Both the position numbers and the translations under genes were made by a program. The notes under the pieces were generated by a model. That model saw only the letters and a program-made list of their open reading frames with translations, was not told the origin of the DNA and searched no databases. DNA of 55,404 nucleotides from Dechloromonas sp. (lineage in GTDB: Bacteria > Pseudomonadota > Gammaproteobacteria > Burkholderiales > Rhodocyclaceae): assembly GCA_028687035.1 (NCBI GenBank), contig JAQUAX010000019.1, positions 1-55,404 on the forward strand. The letters are read 5' to 3'. Below are positions 1-9,945 of the stretch, in pieces. The number at the start of each line of letters is the position of its first letter. Positions within the stretch are counted from its first letter, which is position 1.

Positions 1-1
1 G

Positions 2-442
2 CCGGCCGCCGACAGCCCGGCCGCGCCGCCTGCCGCCGCGCCGCAGCCGGTCGCCCCCCAGCCCGCCCCCGCGGCGGCGGCGCCCGAGCCGGCGCCGCGC
101 ACGGTGATCCTCGACAAGCCGCTGCGCTCCGGCCAGCGCTACTACGCGAAGGGCTGCGACCTGATCGTCACCGCGATGGTCAGCGCCGGCGCCGAGGTCA
201 TCGCCGACGGCAACATCCACATCTACGCGCCGCTGCGCGGCCGCGCGCTGGCCGGCGCCAGCGGCGACCGCAATGCGCGCATCTTCACGACCTGCCTGGA
301 GGCCGAACTGGTTTCGGTGGCCGGCCTGTACCGCACCTTCGAGGCCGGCGTGCCGCCCGAGCTGGCGCGCCAGCCGGCGACCGTCAGCCTGACCGGCGAC
401 GGCGAGCCGCGGCTGCACGTCGCGCCGCTGGCGCTCAGGTAG
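2..442 (+). CDS. minC: Septum site-determining protein MinC, C-terminal part (5' truncated by window edge)
   Basis: FtsZ-ring inhibitor of the Min system, which with MinD blocks division at the poles. The frame is open from the first bases of the window. Roughly the first 33 visible residues are a Pro/Ala-rich linker, followed by the MinC C-terminal beta-helix domain that binds MinD and dimerises (starting near the [11 protein letters not shown] segment, with the GDLIV-like [15 protein letters not shown] and [12 protein letters not shown] repeats). The N-terminal FtsZ-binding domain lies outside the window. The gene is followed after 41 bases by minD and then minE, the usual minCDE order. An internal ATG at 104 is only the first methionine-type codon after the linker, not the real start. 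Seen: C-terminal domain and context. Inferred: the missing N-terminus. Confidence 0.93.
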   Translation, partial: PAADSPAAPPAAAPQPVAPQPAPAAAAPEPAPRTVILDKPLRSGQRYYAKGCDLIVTAMVSAGAEVIADGNIHIYAPLRGRALAGASGDRNARIFTTCLEAELVSVAGLYRTFEAGVPPELARQPATVSLTGDGEPRLHVAPLALR

Positions 443-483
443 AATCTCCCCTATTTCAATAACATACCCAGCGAGAACCCAAC

Positions 484-1299
484 GTGACCCGCATCATCAC
501 CGTAACCTCCGGCAAGGGCGGCGTCGGCAAGACGACGACCAGCGCCAGCTTTTCCACCGGCCTTGCGCTGCGCGGCTTCAAGACCGCGGTCATCGACTTC
601 GACGTCGGCCTGCGCAACCTCGACCTGATCATGGGCTGCGAACGCCGCGTGGTCTATGACCTGATCAACGTGGTCAACGGCGAGGCGACGCTGACCCAGG
701 CGCTGATCAAGGACAAGCACTGCGACAACCTGTACGTGCTGCCCGCGTCGCAGACGCGCGACAAGGATGCGCTGACCGAGGAAGGCGTCGAGAAGGTTCT
801 GAAGGATCTCGCCCACCAGGGCTTCGACTACATCGTCTGCGATTCGCCGGCCGGCATCGAGCACGGCGCGGTGATGGCGCTGACCTTCGCCGACGAGGCG
901 ATCGTCGTGACCAACCCGGAAGTCTCGTCGGTGCGCGACTCCGACCGCATCCTCGGCATCCTGCAGGCCAAGTCGCGCCGCGCGCTGGAAGGCCGCGAGC
1001 CGGTCAAGGAACACCTGCTGATCACCCGCTACAACCCGGGCCGCGTCGAAGCCGGCGAAATGCTGTCGTACAAGGACATCCAGGAAATCCTGCGGGTGCC
1101 CATCATCGGCGTGATCCCGGAATCCGAGGAAGTGCTGCAGGCTTCCAACCAGGGTTCGCCGGTCATCCACCAGAAGGAAACCGACGCCGCCGAGGCCTAC
1201 CACGACGTGATCGCCCGCTTCCTCGGCGAGGACGTGCCGCTGCGCTTCGTCGACTACGTGAAGCCCGGCCTGCTGAAGCGCCTGTTCGGGGGCAAGTGA
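484..1299 (+). CDS. minD: Septum site-determining protein MinD, membrane ATPase
   Basis: ParA/MinD-type ATPase that cycles on and off the membrane, recruits MinC and is released by MinE. At 271 residues it matches the family length. The deviant Walker A motif [10 protein letters not shown] is at residues 9-18, the switch I region follows ([11 protein letters not shown]), and a DSPAGIE switch II segment lies near residue 120. The C-terminal basic amphipathic helix ([10 protein letters not shown]) is the membrane-targeting sequence. The start is a GTG at 484, with only a weak purine-rich stretch upstream. It is preceded by minC and followed one base later by minE, so co-translation is likely. 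Confidence 0.98.
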   Translation: MTRIITVTSGKGGVGKTTTSASFSTGLALRGFKTAVIDFDVGLRNLDLIMGCERRVVYDLINVVNGEATLTQALIKDKHCDNLYVLPASQTRDKDALTEEGVEKVLKDLAHQGFDYIVCDSPAGIEHGAVMALTFADEAIVVTNPEVSSVRDSDRILGILQAKSRRALEGREPVKEHLLITRYNPGRVEAGEMLSYKDIQEILRVPIIGVIPESEEVLQASNQGSPVIHQKETDAAEAYHDVIARFLGEDVPLRFVDYVKPGLLKRLFGGK

Positions 1300-1300
1300 C

Positions 1301-1555
1301 ATGTCGCTGCTCTCGATGCTCTTCGGCAACAAGCCGAAAACCGCCCAGGTGGCCAAGGAGCGCCTGCAGCTGATCATCGCCCGCGAACGCGATGGCGCCG
1401 GTTCGCCCGACTTCCTGCCCGACCTGCAGCGCGACCTGATCGCGGTGATCTCGAAATACGTCAATATCAATCCGGACGACATCCGCGTGTCGCTGGAAAA
1501 GCAGGACCGCTTCGAGGTGCTCGAAGTCAATATCGTGCTTCCCGAAAAGGGCTGA
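1301..1555 (+). CDS. minE: Cell division topological specificity factor MinE
   Basis: 84-residue MinE, which stimulates MinD ATPase activity and drives pole-to-pole oscillation so that MinC inhibition is lowest at midcell. The N-terminal stretch ([20 protein letters not shown]) is the amphipathic membrane/MinD-contact segment. It is followed by [10 protein letters not shown] and the C-terminal dimerisation domain ending [14 protein letters not shown]. Its ATG is one base after the minD stop, and its ribosome-binding purines (GGGGGCAAG) lie inside the end of minD. It is the last gene of minCDE; the next gene begins 42 bases on. Confidence 0.97.
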   Translation: MSLLSMLFGNKPKTAQVAKERLQLIIARERDGAGSPDFLPDLQRDLIAVISKYVNINPDDIRVSLEKQDRFEVLEVNIVLPEKG

Positions 1556-1563
1556 GCCGACTA

Positions 1564-1597
1564 GCATCGGGGCACCACGCCCAAGAGGAACGCCCCG

Positions 1598-1601
<4 letters not shown>
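1564..1601 (+). promoter_or_regulatory. Hairpin enclosing the RBS and start codon of the clpX-like gene
   Basis: A perfect 10-bp inverted repeat, GCATCGGGGC at 1564-1573 and GCCCCGATGC at 1592-1601, separated by 18 bases. The start codon ATG (1598-1600) is in the 3' arm and the Shine-Dalgarno AGAGGAA (about 1584-1590) is in the loop. In RNA this would base-pair the initiation codon. Seen: the repeat. Inferred: translational control, or alternatively a minE terminator (there is no T run). Confidence 0.6.
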
Positions 1602-2602
<1,001 letters not shown>

Positions 2603-2617
2603 TTCCTGGCCGCCGAC

Positions 2618-2635
2618 CGCGGTCGACCGCGAAAA

Positions 2636-2637
<2 letters not shown>
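2618..2637. repeat. Intergenic palindrome, copy 1 (core CGCGGTCGACCGCG)
   Basis: A perfect 14-bp palindrome at 2618-2631 followed by AAAATC, in the 33-base gap between the convergent clpX-like gene (+) and diguanylate cyclase gene (-). It can fold as a hairpin on both strands, and the A run becomes a short U run for the other strand. It therefore may act as a terminator. The same core recurs at 34035-34058 and, degenerate, at 41756-41775. Confidence 0.6.
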
Positions 2638-3721
<1,084 letters not shown>

Positions 3722-3803
3722 CGCGGGCCCTGCTTGTCTCTTCGGTTATTCTAGGCGCAGGAATGGCAGATTGGGAAAAAGTAGTAAAAGTTCCCTCCGA
3801 CCG

Positions 3804-3830
3804 CAAAAAAAGGGGGCCCGCAGGCCCCCC
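3804..3830 (-). terminator. Terminator of the acetate permease gene
   Basis: A 7-bp stem GGGGGCC/GGCCCCC (3812-3818 and 3823-3829) with a four-base loop, next to a seven-A run on the + strand that reads as a U tract in the minus-strand transcript. It lies 60 bases after the permease stop. Confidence 0.8.
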
Positions 3831-3889
3831 AAAGGCTAGAGACCGGGTGCTGTTCTCCCGATATCTCTCCCGCAGAGTCTTGTGATCGT

Positions 3890-4534
3890 TTACAGCGCCG
3901 GGCCCTTGCGGATGAAGCCGAAGGGCTTGCCGAGCGGAATCAGCGTGCGGCCGAAGTAGCTGTTCAGGAAGAGCGCGCCGGCCGTGTAGAAGCCGAGCAG
4001 CGAGATCAGCAGTTCGGACCACGCGGCGAGCGCCGAGAACAGCGGCGGATTGACGCCGAGGATGGACAGCGCCAGCGACGGCAGCAGGATGTTGATCAGC
4101 ACCAGCATGATCGCGAACATCTTGTTGACCTCGAAGGCGGCGACCATGATGAACAGCGAGAAGAAGAAGTAGCCGAGGCAGGCGTAGGCCAGCTGCCTGG
4201 CGTCGGCCTTGGCCGGATCGACGGCACCCAGCCAGCCCTGGCTGATCGCCCAGTGCATCGCGACGGCGGCCCAGAACAGGCCGTAGGCGCCGAGCACGAT
4301 GGAGCCGAAGTAGTTGTTCTTCTTGAAGTCGATCGTCGACGCCCAGATCTGGGCGACCGAGCCGAGGAGCAGCGCCCACGGCACGAGGAAGGTCGAGCCG
4401 GTGGTCCAGCCCATCTTCTGCGATGCGGCGACGAAGGTGACCATCGACAGTCCGAAGACGCCGAGCGCGGTCGGGTCGGACATGATGATCTTGGTTTCGG
4501 TAACGGCCAGTGCGGCCTGCGTTTGTGCTGTCAT
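3890..4534 (-). CDS. satP: Acetate uptake transporter (AceTr/GPR1-FUN34-YaaH family)
   Basis: 214-residue inner-membrane protein with six hydrophobic helices and the family start signature in the form DPTALGVFGLSMVTF (canonical NPAPLGL). Members move acetate and related short monocarboxylates with protons. The length fits SatP/YaaH. Residues FFFSLFIMVAAFEVNKMFAIML and the FYTAGALFLNSYFGR end are typical of the later helices. A strong ribosome site (AGGGAGAA) precedes the ATG. The neighbouring acyl-CoA oxidation genes on the same strand make a role in short-chain acid use sensible, but there is an 88-base gap and a terminator-like hairpin between them. The gene symbol is by family; specificity is inferred. 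Confidence 0.88.
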   Translation of the reverse strand: MTAQTQAALAVTETKIIMSDPTALGVFGLSMVTFVAASQKMGWTTGSTFLVPWALLLGSVAQIWASTIDFKKNNYFGSIVLGAYGLFWAAVAMHWAISQGWLGAVDPAKADARQLAYACLGYFFFSLFIMVAAFEVNKMFAIMLVLINILLPSLALSILGVNPPLFSALAAWSELLISLLGFYTAGALFLNSYFGRTLIPLGKPFGFIRKGPAL

Positions 4535-4586
4535 TGCGTTCTCCCTTTATGGTCTTTATTGGATTGTTGCCCCACCTCGGAATCGG

Positions 4587-4609
4587 CGCCCGGTGCGGTG
4601 CACCGGGCG
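4587..4609 (-). terminator. Hairpin after the ETF-QO gene
   Basis: A perfect 10-bp stem CGCCCGGTGC/GCACCGGGCG (4587-4596, 4600-4609) with loop GGT, 14 bases beyond the ETF-QO stop. There is no U run, so it may be a weak or Rho-aided terminator, or a 3'-end stabiliser. Confidence 0.5.
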
Positions 4610-4622
4610 TCGCCCCCGTTTC

Positions 4623-6260
4623 CTACATGTTCGGATAATTCGGCCCGCCGCCTCCCTCCGGCACTGTCCAGTGGATGTTCTGGGTCGGATCCTTGATGTC
4701 GCAGGTCTTGCAGTGCAGGCAGTTCTGCCCGTTGATCTGCAGGCGCGGCTTGCCTTCGTCCTCGCCGAGGATTTCATAGACGCCGGCCGGGCAGTAACGC
4801 GTCTCCGGCGCGCCGAAGCGGGCGTAGTTGATGCCGATCGGCACCGACTCGTCCTTCAGGCGCAGGTGGCACTGCTGGTTTTCCTCGTGGTTGGTCGCCG
4901 ACAGGAAGACCGACGACAGCCGGTCGAAGGTCAGCACGCCGTCCGGCTTCGGGTAGTCGATCTTCGGGTAGCTGGCCTTGTCGCCGAGCTGGCTGTGGTC
5001 GTCGTGGTGATGCATCGTCCACGGCGCCTTGCCCTTGAACACGTAGGTGTCGATCGCCCCGTAGGCGAGGCCGCCCCACAGGCCCCACTTGAAGGCGGGA
5101 CGGATGTTGCGGACCTGGTGCAGTTCGTCCCACAGCCAGCTCGCCTTGATCTTCGCGCCGTAATCGACCGCCTCGGGACCGGTCCCTTCCCGGCCGAGGT
5201 GTTCGAAAACCGCTTCCGCGGCGACCAGGCCCGACTTCATCGCCATATGCGTGCCCTTGATCTTGGGCACGTTCAGGAAGCCCGCCGTGTCGCCGACCAG
5301 CACGCCGCCCGGGAAATGCAGCTTGGGCACCGACTGCCAGCCGCCTTCCGACAGCGCGCGGGCGCCGTAGGAAATGCGCCGGCCGCCTTCGAAGAAGCCG
5401 CGGATAGCCGGATGCGTCTTGTAGCGCTGGAATTCCTCGTACGGCGACAGCCACGGGTTCTGGTAGTCGAGACCGACGACGAAGCCGACGGCGACCAGGT
5501 TGTTCTCCAGGTGGTACAGAAAGGAGCCGCCGTAGGTGTCGCTGGCCAGCGGCCAGCCCACGGTATGCATGATCAGCCCCGGCTGGTGCTTGGCCGGATC
5601 GATTTCCCACAGTTCCTTGATGCCGATGCCGTAGGTCTGCGGATCGACGCCGTCGCGCAGGTCGAACTTGCCGAACAGCTCCTGGGTCAGCGAGCCGCGG
5701 CAGCCTTCGGCGAAGATCGTCTGCTTCGCGTGCAGTTCCATGCCCGGCTGGAAGTTGTGGCCGGGCTGGCCGTCCTTGCCGATGCCAAGGTCGCCGGTGG
5801 CGACGCCCTTGACCGTGCCGTCCTCGTGGTACAGCACCTCGGCGGCGGCGAAGCCCGGGTAGATTTCGACGCCGAGCGCCTCGGCCTGCTCGCCGAGCCA
5901 GCGGCAGACGTTGCCCAGGCTGACGATGTAGTTGCCGTGGTTGCTCATCTGCGGCGGCGTCGGCAGCTTGAACGAGCCGCCCTGGCTGAGGAACATCAGG
6001 CGGTCTTCACCGGCCGGCGTGTTCAGCGGCGCGCCGCGTTCCTGCCAGTCCGGGAAGAGTTCGGCCAGCGCCTTCGGTTCGATCACCGCGCCGGACAGGA
6101 TGTGGGCGCCGATCTCGGAGCCCTTCTCCAGCAGGCAGACGGAAATTTCCCGTCCGGCCTGCTCGGCCAGCTGCTTGAGCCGGATCGCCGCGGACAGCCC
6201 CGAGGGGCCGCCGCCGACGATCACGACGTCGTATTCCATCGCATCGCGATCGGTACGCAT
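4623..6260 (-). CDS. Electron transfer flavoprotein-ubiquinone oxidoreductase
   Basis: ETF-QO passes electrons from reduced ETF, fed by acyl-CoA dehydrogenases, to the quinone pool at the membrane. At 545 residues it matches the family. The N-terminal FAD dinucleotide fold VVIVGGGPSGLSAA is near residues 10-24. The C-terminal 4Fe-4S ferredoxin-like segment has the cysteines of YCPAGVYEI and NCLHCKTCDIKDP near 500-530, ending in the typical GGGGPNYPNM tail. The annotated start MRTDRD is used; an internal ATG eight codons in (MEYDVV) would remove a leader unlike the family and is an alternative. It begins 9 bases after the acyl-CoA dehydrogenase stop, so the two are surely co-transcribed. No etfAB genes are in the window. 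Confidence 0.96.
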   Translation of the reverse strand: MRTDRDAMEYDVVIVGGGPSGLSAAIRLKQLAEQAGREISVCLLEKGSEIGAHILSGAVIEPKALAELFPDWQERGAPLNTPAGEDRLMFLSQGGSFKLPTPPQMSNHGNYIVSLGNVCRWLGEQAEALGVEIYPGFAAAEVLYHEDGTVKGVATGDLGIGKDGQPGHNFQPGMELHAKQTIFAEGCRGSLTQELFGKFDLRDGVDPQTYGIGIKELWEIDPAKHQPGLIMHTVGWPLASDTYGGSFLYHLENNLVAVGFVVGLDYQNPWLSPYEEFQRYKTHPAIRGFFEGGRRISYGARALSEGGWQSVPKLHFPGGVLVGDTAGFLNVPKIKGTHMAMKSGLVAAEAVFEHLGREGTGPEAVDYGAKIKASWLWDELHQVRNIRPAFKWGLWGGLAYGAIDTYVFKGKAPWTMHHHDDHSQLGDKASYPKIDYPKPDGVLTFDRLSSVFLSATNHEENQQCHLRLKDESVPIGINYARFGAPETRYCPAGVYEILGEDEGKPRLQINGQNCLHCKTCDIKDPTQNIHWTVPEGGGGPNYPNM

Positions 6261-6269
6261 GATGGCGCC

Positions 6270-8048
6270 TTAGAAAAGGGTTTCCGGCAGCGCGAACACC
6301 GAGTCGCTGCCGCCGGTGATCTCGGCGGCATAGGCGGCGGCGAACGGCAGCTGGTGGGCGGCGAAGTAGCTGGCAGTCGCCAGCTTGGCCTGGTAGAAGT
6401 CGTCGCTGCTGCCTTCGGCCAGGTGCTTGACGGCGATCGCCGCCGACTTGGCCATCAGCCAGCCGCCGACAACGATGCCGGTCAGCTTCAGGAAAGGCAC
6501 GGAACCGGCATGGACGGCCGCCGGGGCGCTTTCGTAATGGGCGAGAATCCAGTCGGCCGCGGTCGACAGCGCATCGATGCCGTTTTTCAGGTTGGCTGCG
6601 ATCGCCGCCAGTTGCGCATCGCCGGCAATCGCCGCCGCATCGGCCGACATCTCGGCGATCAGGGCCTTCATCGCCGCGCCCGGCACCTTTTCGCGGGCCA
6701 GCTTGCGGCCGACCAGGTCGTTCGCCTGAATCGCCGTCGTGCCTTCGTAGATGGTCGTGATGCGCGAATCGCGGTAGTACTGCGCCGCACCGGTTTCCTC
6801 GACGAAGCCGACGCCGCCGAAGACCTGCAGCGCGTTCGACGACAGCTCGACGCCCTGTTCGGTGCTCCAGCCCTTGACCACCGGGGTCAGCAGGTCGATG
6901 CGGGCCTGCGCGGCGGCATCGCCGGCATGGGCGCGGTCGATCTGGGCAGCGGCGTAGTAGGCCAGCGTGCGCATGGCTTCGGTGCGCGACTTGCAGTCCA
7001 TCAGCAGACGACGCACGTCCGGGTGATGCAGGATGGTCTTCTTCTCGTCGGACTTGTCGCCGATGATCTTGCCCTGGACGCGCTCGCGGGCGTACCACAG
7101 CGCGTGCTGATAGGCGCGCTCGGCGATGCCGACACCTTCGAGGCCGACGTTGACGCGGGCGTGGTTCATCATCGTGAACATGTAGCCGACGCCCTTGTTC
7201 TCCTCGCCGATCAGGTAGCCGACGGCGCCTTCGTTCTCGCCATAGGACATCACCGCGGTCGGGCTGCCGTGGATGCCGAGCTTGTGTTCGATCGACGCGC
7301 AGATCAGGTCGTTGCGCTTGCCGAGCGAACCGTCGTCATTGACCAGGAACTTCGGCACCAGGAACAGCGAGATGCCCTTCAGTCCCGGCGGGGCGTCCGG
7401 CAGGCGGGCCAGCACCAGGTGGATGATGTTCTCGGCGACGTCGTGCTCGCCCCAGGTGATGAAGATCTTGGTGCCGCTGACCAGGTAGGTGCCGTCGCCG
7501 ACCGGCTTGGCCTTGGACGAAATGGCGGCGAGGTCGGAACCGGCGTTCGGCTCGGTCAGGTTCATCGTGCCGGTCCAGGTGCCTTCGACCATCTTCGGCA
7601 GGTACTTCTGCTTCAGTTCGTCGGACGCGTGGTGGGCGATGGCTTCGATGGCGCCGCCGGTCAGCATCGGGCACAGGCCGAAGGCCATGTTGGCGCCCTT
7701 CCACATTTCATTGACCGCCATCGAGACGACGGCCGGCAGGCCCTGGCCGCCGTATTCCGGCGAGAAGGGCATCGAGTTCCAGCCGGTCTCGGCGAACAGC
7801 TGGTAGGCCTCCTTGAAGCCTTCGGCGGTGGTGACGACGCCGTCCTTGCAGACGTGGCCGACGCGGTCGCCGACGCGGTTGATCGGGTCGAGGACGCCGG
7901 TGGCGAACTTGGATGCTTCGTCGAGGATGGATTCGACGAGATCGACGGAACATTCCTCGTTGCCGGGCAGGGCGCAGATTTCTTCGAGGCCGGCGATTTC
8001 GTTGAGGACGAACTGCATGTCGCGCAGCGGGGCGATATAGGTGCTCAT
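6270..8048 (-). CDS. Large acyl-CoA dehydrogenase (DmdC/FadE-like, with C-terminal extension domain)
   Basis: FAD-dependent alpha,beta-dehydrogenation of an acyl-CoA, the first step of beta-oxidation, giving electrons to ETF. At 592 residues it belongs to the long group with an added C-terminal domain, which includes the 3-methylmercaptopropionyl-CoA dehydrogenase DmdC as well as ordinary fatty-acyl enzymes. Seen: substrate/FAD segment MNLTEPNAGSDLAAI, the FITWGEHD region, and the catalytic glutamate in RITTIYEGTTAIQ (E about 435). A good ribosome site (AAGGAAA) precedes the ATG. It lies between the acyl-CoA ligase (91 bases upstream) and ETF-QO (9 bases downstream), a natural activation-oxidation-electron transfer series. 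Substrate chain length cannot be read from sequence. Confidence 0.93.
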   Translation of the reverse strand: MSTYIAPLRDMQFVLNEIAGLEEICALPGNEECSVDLVESILDEASKFATGVLDPINRVGDRVGHVCKDGVVTTAEGFKEAYQLFAETGWNSMPFSPEYGGQGLPAVVSMAVNEMWKGANMAFGLCPMLTGGAIEAIAHHASDELKQKYLPKMVEGTWTGTMNLTEPNAGSDLAAISSKAKPVGDGTYLVSGTKIFITWGEHDVAENIIHLVLARLPDAPPGLKGISLFLVPKFLVNDDGSLGKRNDLICASIEHKLGIHGSPTAVMSYGENEGAVGYLIGEENKGVGYMFTMMNHARVNVGLEGVGIAERAYQHALWYARERVQGKIIGDKSDEKKTILHHPDVRRLLMDCKSRTEAMRTLAYYAAAQIDRAHAGDAAAQARIDLLTPVVKGWSTEQGVELSSNALQVFGGVGFVEETGAAQYYRDSRITTIYEGTTAIQANDLVGRKLAREKVPGAAMKALIAEMSADAAAIAGDAQLAAIAANLKNGIDALSTAADWILAHYESAPAAVHAGSVPFLKLTGIVVGGWLMAKSAAIAVKHLAEGSSDDFYQAKLATASYFAAHQLPFAAAYAAEITGGSDSVFALPETLF

Positions 8049-8097
8049 GGGGTTTCCTTTGGCTAGTGGTTGGCGGGGCTTGCGGGTCGACCGGACA

Positions 8098-8123
8098 CCG
8101 CCGGGAAGCTTACCTCCCGGCGG
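8098..8123 (-). terminator. Hairpin between acyl-CoA ligase and acyl-CoA dehydrogenase genes
   Basis: A 9-bp perfect stem CCGCCGGGA/TCCCGGCGG (8098-8106, 8115-8123) with an 8-base loop, 16 bases after the ligase stop. Without a U run it is more likely an intercistronic processing or partial-termination structure than a full stop. Confidence 0.45.
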
Positions 8124-8139
8124 CCGGCCGACGTCCCCC

Positions 8140-9777
8140 TTATTCGATGGCGAGTGCGGACTGGGCGTGCTGACGCAGCACGTACTTCTGAATCTTCCCG
8201 GTCGAGGTCTTCGGCAGTTCGCCGAACACCACCTGCTTCGGCACCTTGAAGCGTGCCAGGTGGGTCCGGCAGTGCTCGATGATATCCGTTTCGGTGGTGG
8301 TCGCGCCGGCCTTCAGTTCGATGAAGGCCGCCGGGACCTCGCCCCACTTCTCGTCCGGCTTGGCGACGACCGCGGCGGCGACGACCGCCGGGTGGCGGTA
8401 GAGCACGTCCTCAACTTCCAGCGACGAGATGTTCTCGCCGCCGGAGATGATGATGTCCTTGGAGCGGTCCTTGATCTTCACGTAGCCGTCGCTATGCACG
8501 ACCGCCAGGTCGCCGGTGTGGAACCAGCCGCCGGCGAAGGCTTCCTGCGTCGCCTTGTCGTTCTTCAGGTAGCCCTTCATGACCAGGTTGCCGCGGAACA
8601 TGATCTCGCCCATCGTTTCGCCGTCCCAGGGAACCGGCTGCATCGACACCGGGTCGAGCACGGCGATCGCTTCCTGCATGTGGTAGCGCACGCCCTGACG
8701 GCCGTTGCGTGCCGCCTGCAGGTCGATCGGCAGCTTTTCCCATTCCGGCTGCTTGGCGCAGACCGAGGCCGGGCCGTAGGTTTCGGTCAGGCCGTAGACG
8801 TGGGTGATGTTGAAGCCCATGCGCTGCGCGCCCTCGATGATCGCGGCCGGAGGCGCGGCACCGGCGATCAGGCCATTGACGGTCTGCTCGATGCCTTCCT
8901 TCAGGCTGTCCGGGGCGTTGATCAGCATGCCGTAGACGATGGGCGCACCGCACATGTGGCTGACCTTGTGTTCCTTGATCAGCCCGAAGATCAGGGCCGG
9001 ATCGATCTTGCGCAGGCAGACGCTGGTGCCGGCGTTGGCCGCCATCGTCCACGGGAAGCACCAGCCGTTGCAGTGGAACATCGGCAGCGTCCACAGGTAG
9101 ACCGAATGCTGCGGCATGCCCCAGGAAATGATGTTGGACGCGGAATTGAGGTAGGCGCCGCGGTGGTGATAGACGACCCCCTTCGGATTGCCGGTGGTGC
9201 CCGAGGTGTAGTTCAGCGCGATGGCATCCCACTCGTTTTCAGGCAGGCTCCAGGCGAACTCCGGATCGCCTTCCTGCAGGAAGGACTCGTAGTCCTTCTC
9301 GCCGAGCGACTCGCCGCCGGCGAAATCCGGATCGAGCGAGTCGATGACCAGCGGCTTCGGCCCCTCGAGCAGTTCCAGCGCGGCCTTGATGGTGGCCGAG
9401 AATTCTGGATCGGTGATCAGTACCTTGGCTTCACCATGCGCCAGTTGGAAGGCGATCGCCTCGGCGTCGAGGCGGGTATTCAGCGTATTGAGCACGGCGC
9501 CGGACATCGGCACGCCGAAATGGCACTCGAACATCGAATTGATGTTCGGCAGCATCGCGGCGACCGTGTCGCCCTTGCCGATGCCGCGCCCCTGCAGAGC
9601 AGAGGCCAGGCGGCGGCAGCGCTCGTAGCTTTCCTTCCAAGTGTATTGACGATCACCCTGGATGACCGACACGCGCTTCGGGTAAATGAAGGCCGAACGC
9701 TCGATGAAGGTCAGCGGGGACAGCGGGACGTAATTGGCCGGATTTTGATCCAGACCGACGGTAAACGGGTTAGCCAC
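8140..9777 (-). CDS. Acyl-CoA synthetase (AMP-forming fatty-acid or carboxylate CoA ligase)
   Basis: Adenylate-forming ligase that activates a carboxylic acid to acyl-CoA with ATP. The P-loop motif YTSGTTGNPKGV lies around residues 190-201, the A5-type motif VYGLTETYGP follows, then WFHTGDLA and the C-terminal catalytic lysine in TSTGKIQKYVLR. The open frame extends well upstream, but the true start is the GTG at 9777 (VANPFTVGLDQNP), because AGAGGAGAT lies about 8 bases before it and the upstream residues have no family similarity; that gives 545 residues, the usual size. The family includes medium/long-chain ligases and DmdB. Same strand as the dehydrogenase and ETF-QO; divergent from a two-component system, with a palindromic operator candidate in between. 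Confidence 0.93.
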   Translation of the reverse strand: MANPFTVGLDQNPANYVPLSPLTFIERSAFIYPKRVSVIQGDRQYTWKESYERCRRLASALQGRGIGKGDTVAAMLPNINSMFECHFGVPMSGAVLNTLNTRLDAEAIAFQLAHGEAKVLITDPEFSATIKAALELLEGPKPLVIDSLDPDFAGGESLGEKDYESFLQEGDPEFAWSLPENEWDAIALNYTSGTTGNPKGVVYHHRGAYLNSASNIISWGMPQHSVYLWTLPMFHCNGWCFPWTMAANAGTSVCLRKIDPALIFGLIKEHKVSHMCGAPIVYGMLINAPDSLKEGIEQTVNGLIAGAAPPAAIIEGAQRMGFNITHVYGLTETYGPASVCAKQPEWEKLPIDLQAARNGRQGVRYHMQEAIAVLDPVSMQPVPWDGETMGEIMFRGNLVMKGYLKNDKATQEAFAGGWFHTGDLAVVHSDGYVKIKDRSKDIIISGGENISSLEVEDVLYRHPAVVAAAVVAKPDEKWGEVPAAFIELKAGATTTETDIIEHCRTHLARFKVPKQVVFGELPKTSTGKIQKYVLRQHAQSALAIE

Positions 9778-9868
9778 GTTAGATATCTCCTCTTGTATTC
9801 TTGCCGGGTTCTGCTGTTCTCTTTGGGGCAAGATTCCATATTTTTTTTGGCAAGGATGGCAAAACACC

Positions 9869-9906
9869 CTTGCGCAAGTATTCATGGAATGTAACGAATC
9901 GTTACA
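9869..9906. promoter_or_regulatory. Two palindromes in the divergent ligase/histidine-kinase intergenic region
   Basis: Within the 168-base divergent gap are a perfect 10-bp palindrome CTTGCGCAAG (9869-9878) and a 17-bp element TGTAACGAATCGTTACA (9890-9906) with 8-bp arms about a single central base. The second has the size and symmetry of a TetR/FadR-type operator. An eight-T run (9841-9848) lies just to the left. Seen: the palindromes. Inferred: binding of a fatty-acid-responsive repressor controlling one or both divergent genes. The regulator is not encoded next door except for the two-component pair. Confidence 0.5.
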
Positions 9907-9945
9907 CTCCCGATTGCCCCACGACGCCTGAACTAGAATCGCCCG

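Noticed and set aside
1..103. Low-complexity GC-rich Pro/Ala stretch as a repeat element
   Set aside because: It is in frame with minC and codes for its interdomain linker.
4314..8066. Very long open frame antisense to ETF-QO and the acyl-CoA dehydrogenase
   Set aside because: High GC with few stop codons in the opposite frame; the minus-strand genes have clear domains and RBS, and the antisense product has no recognisable motif.
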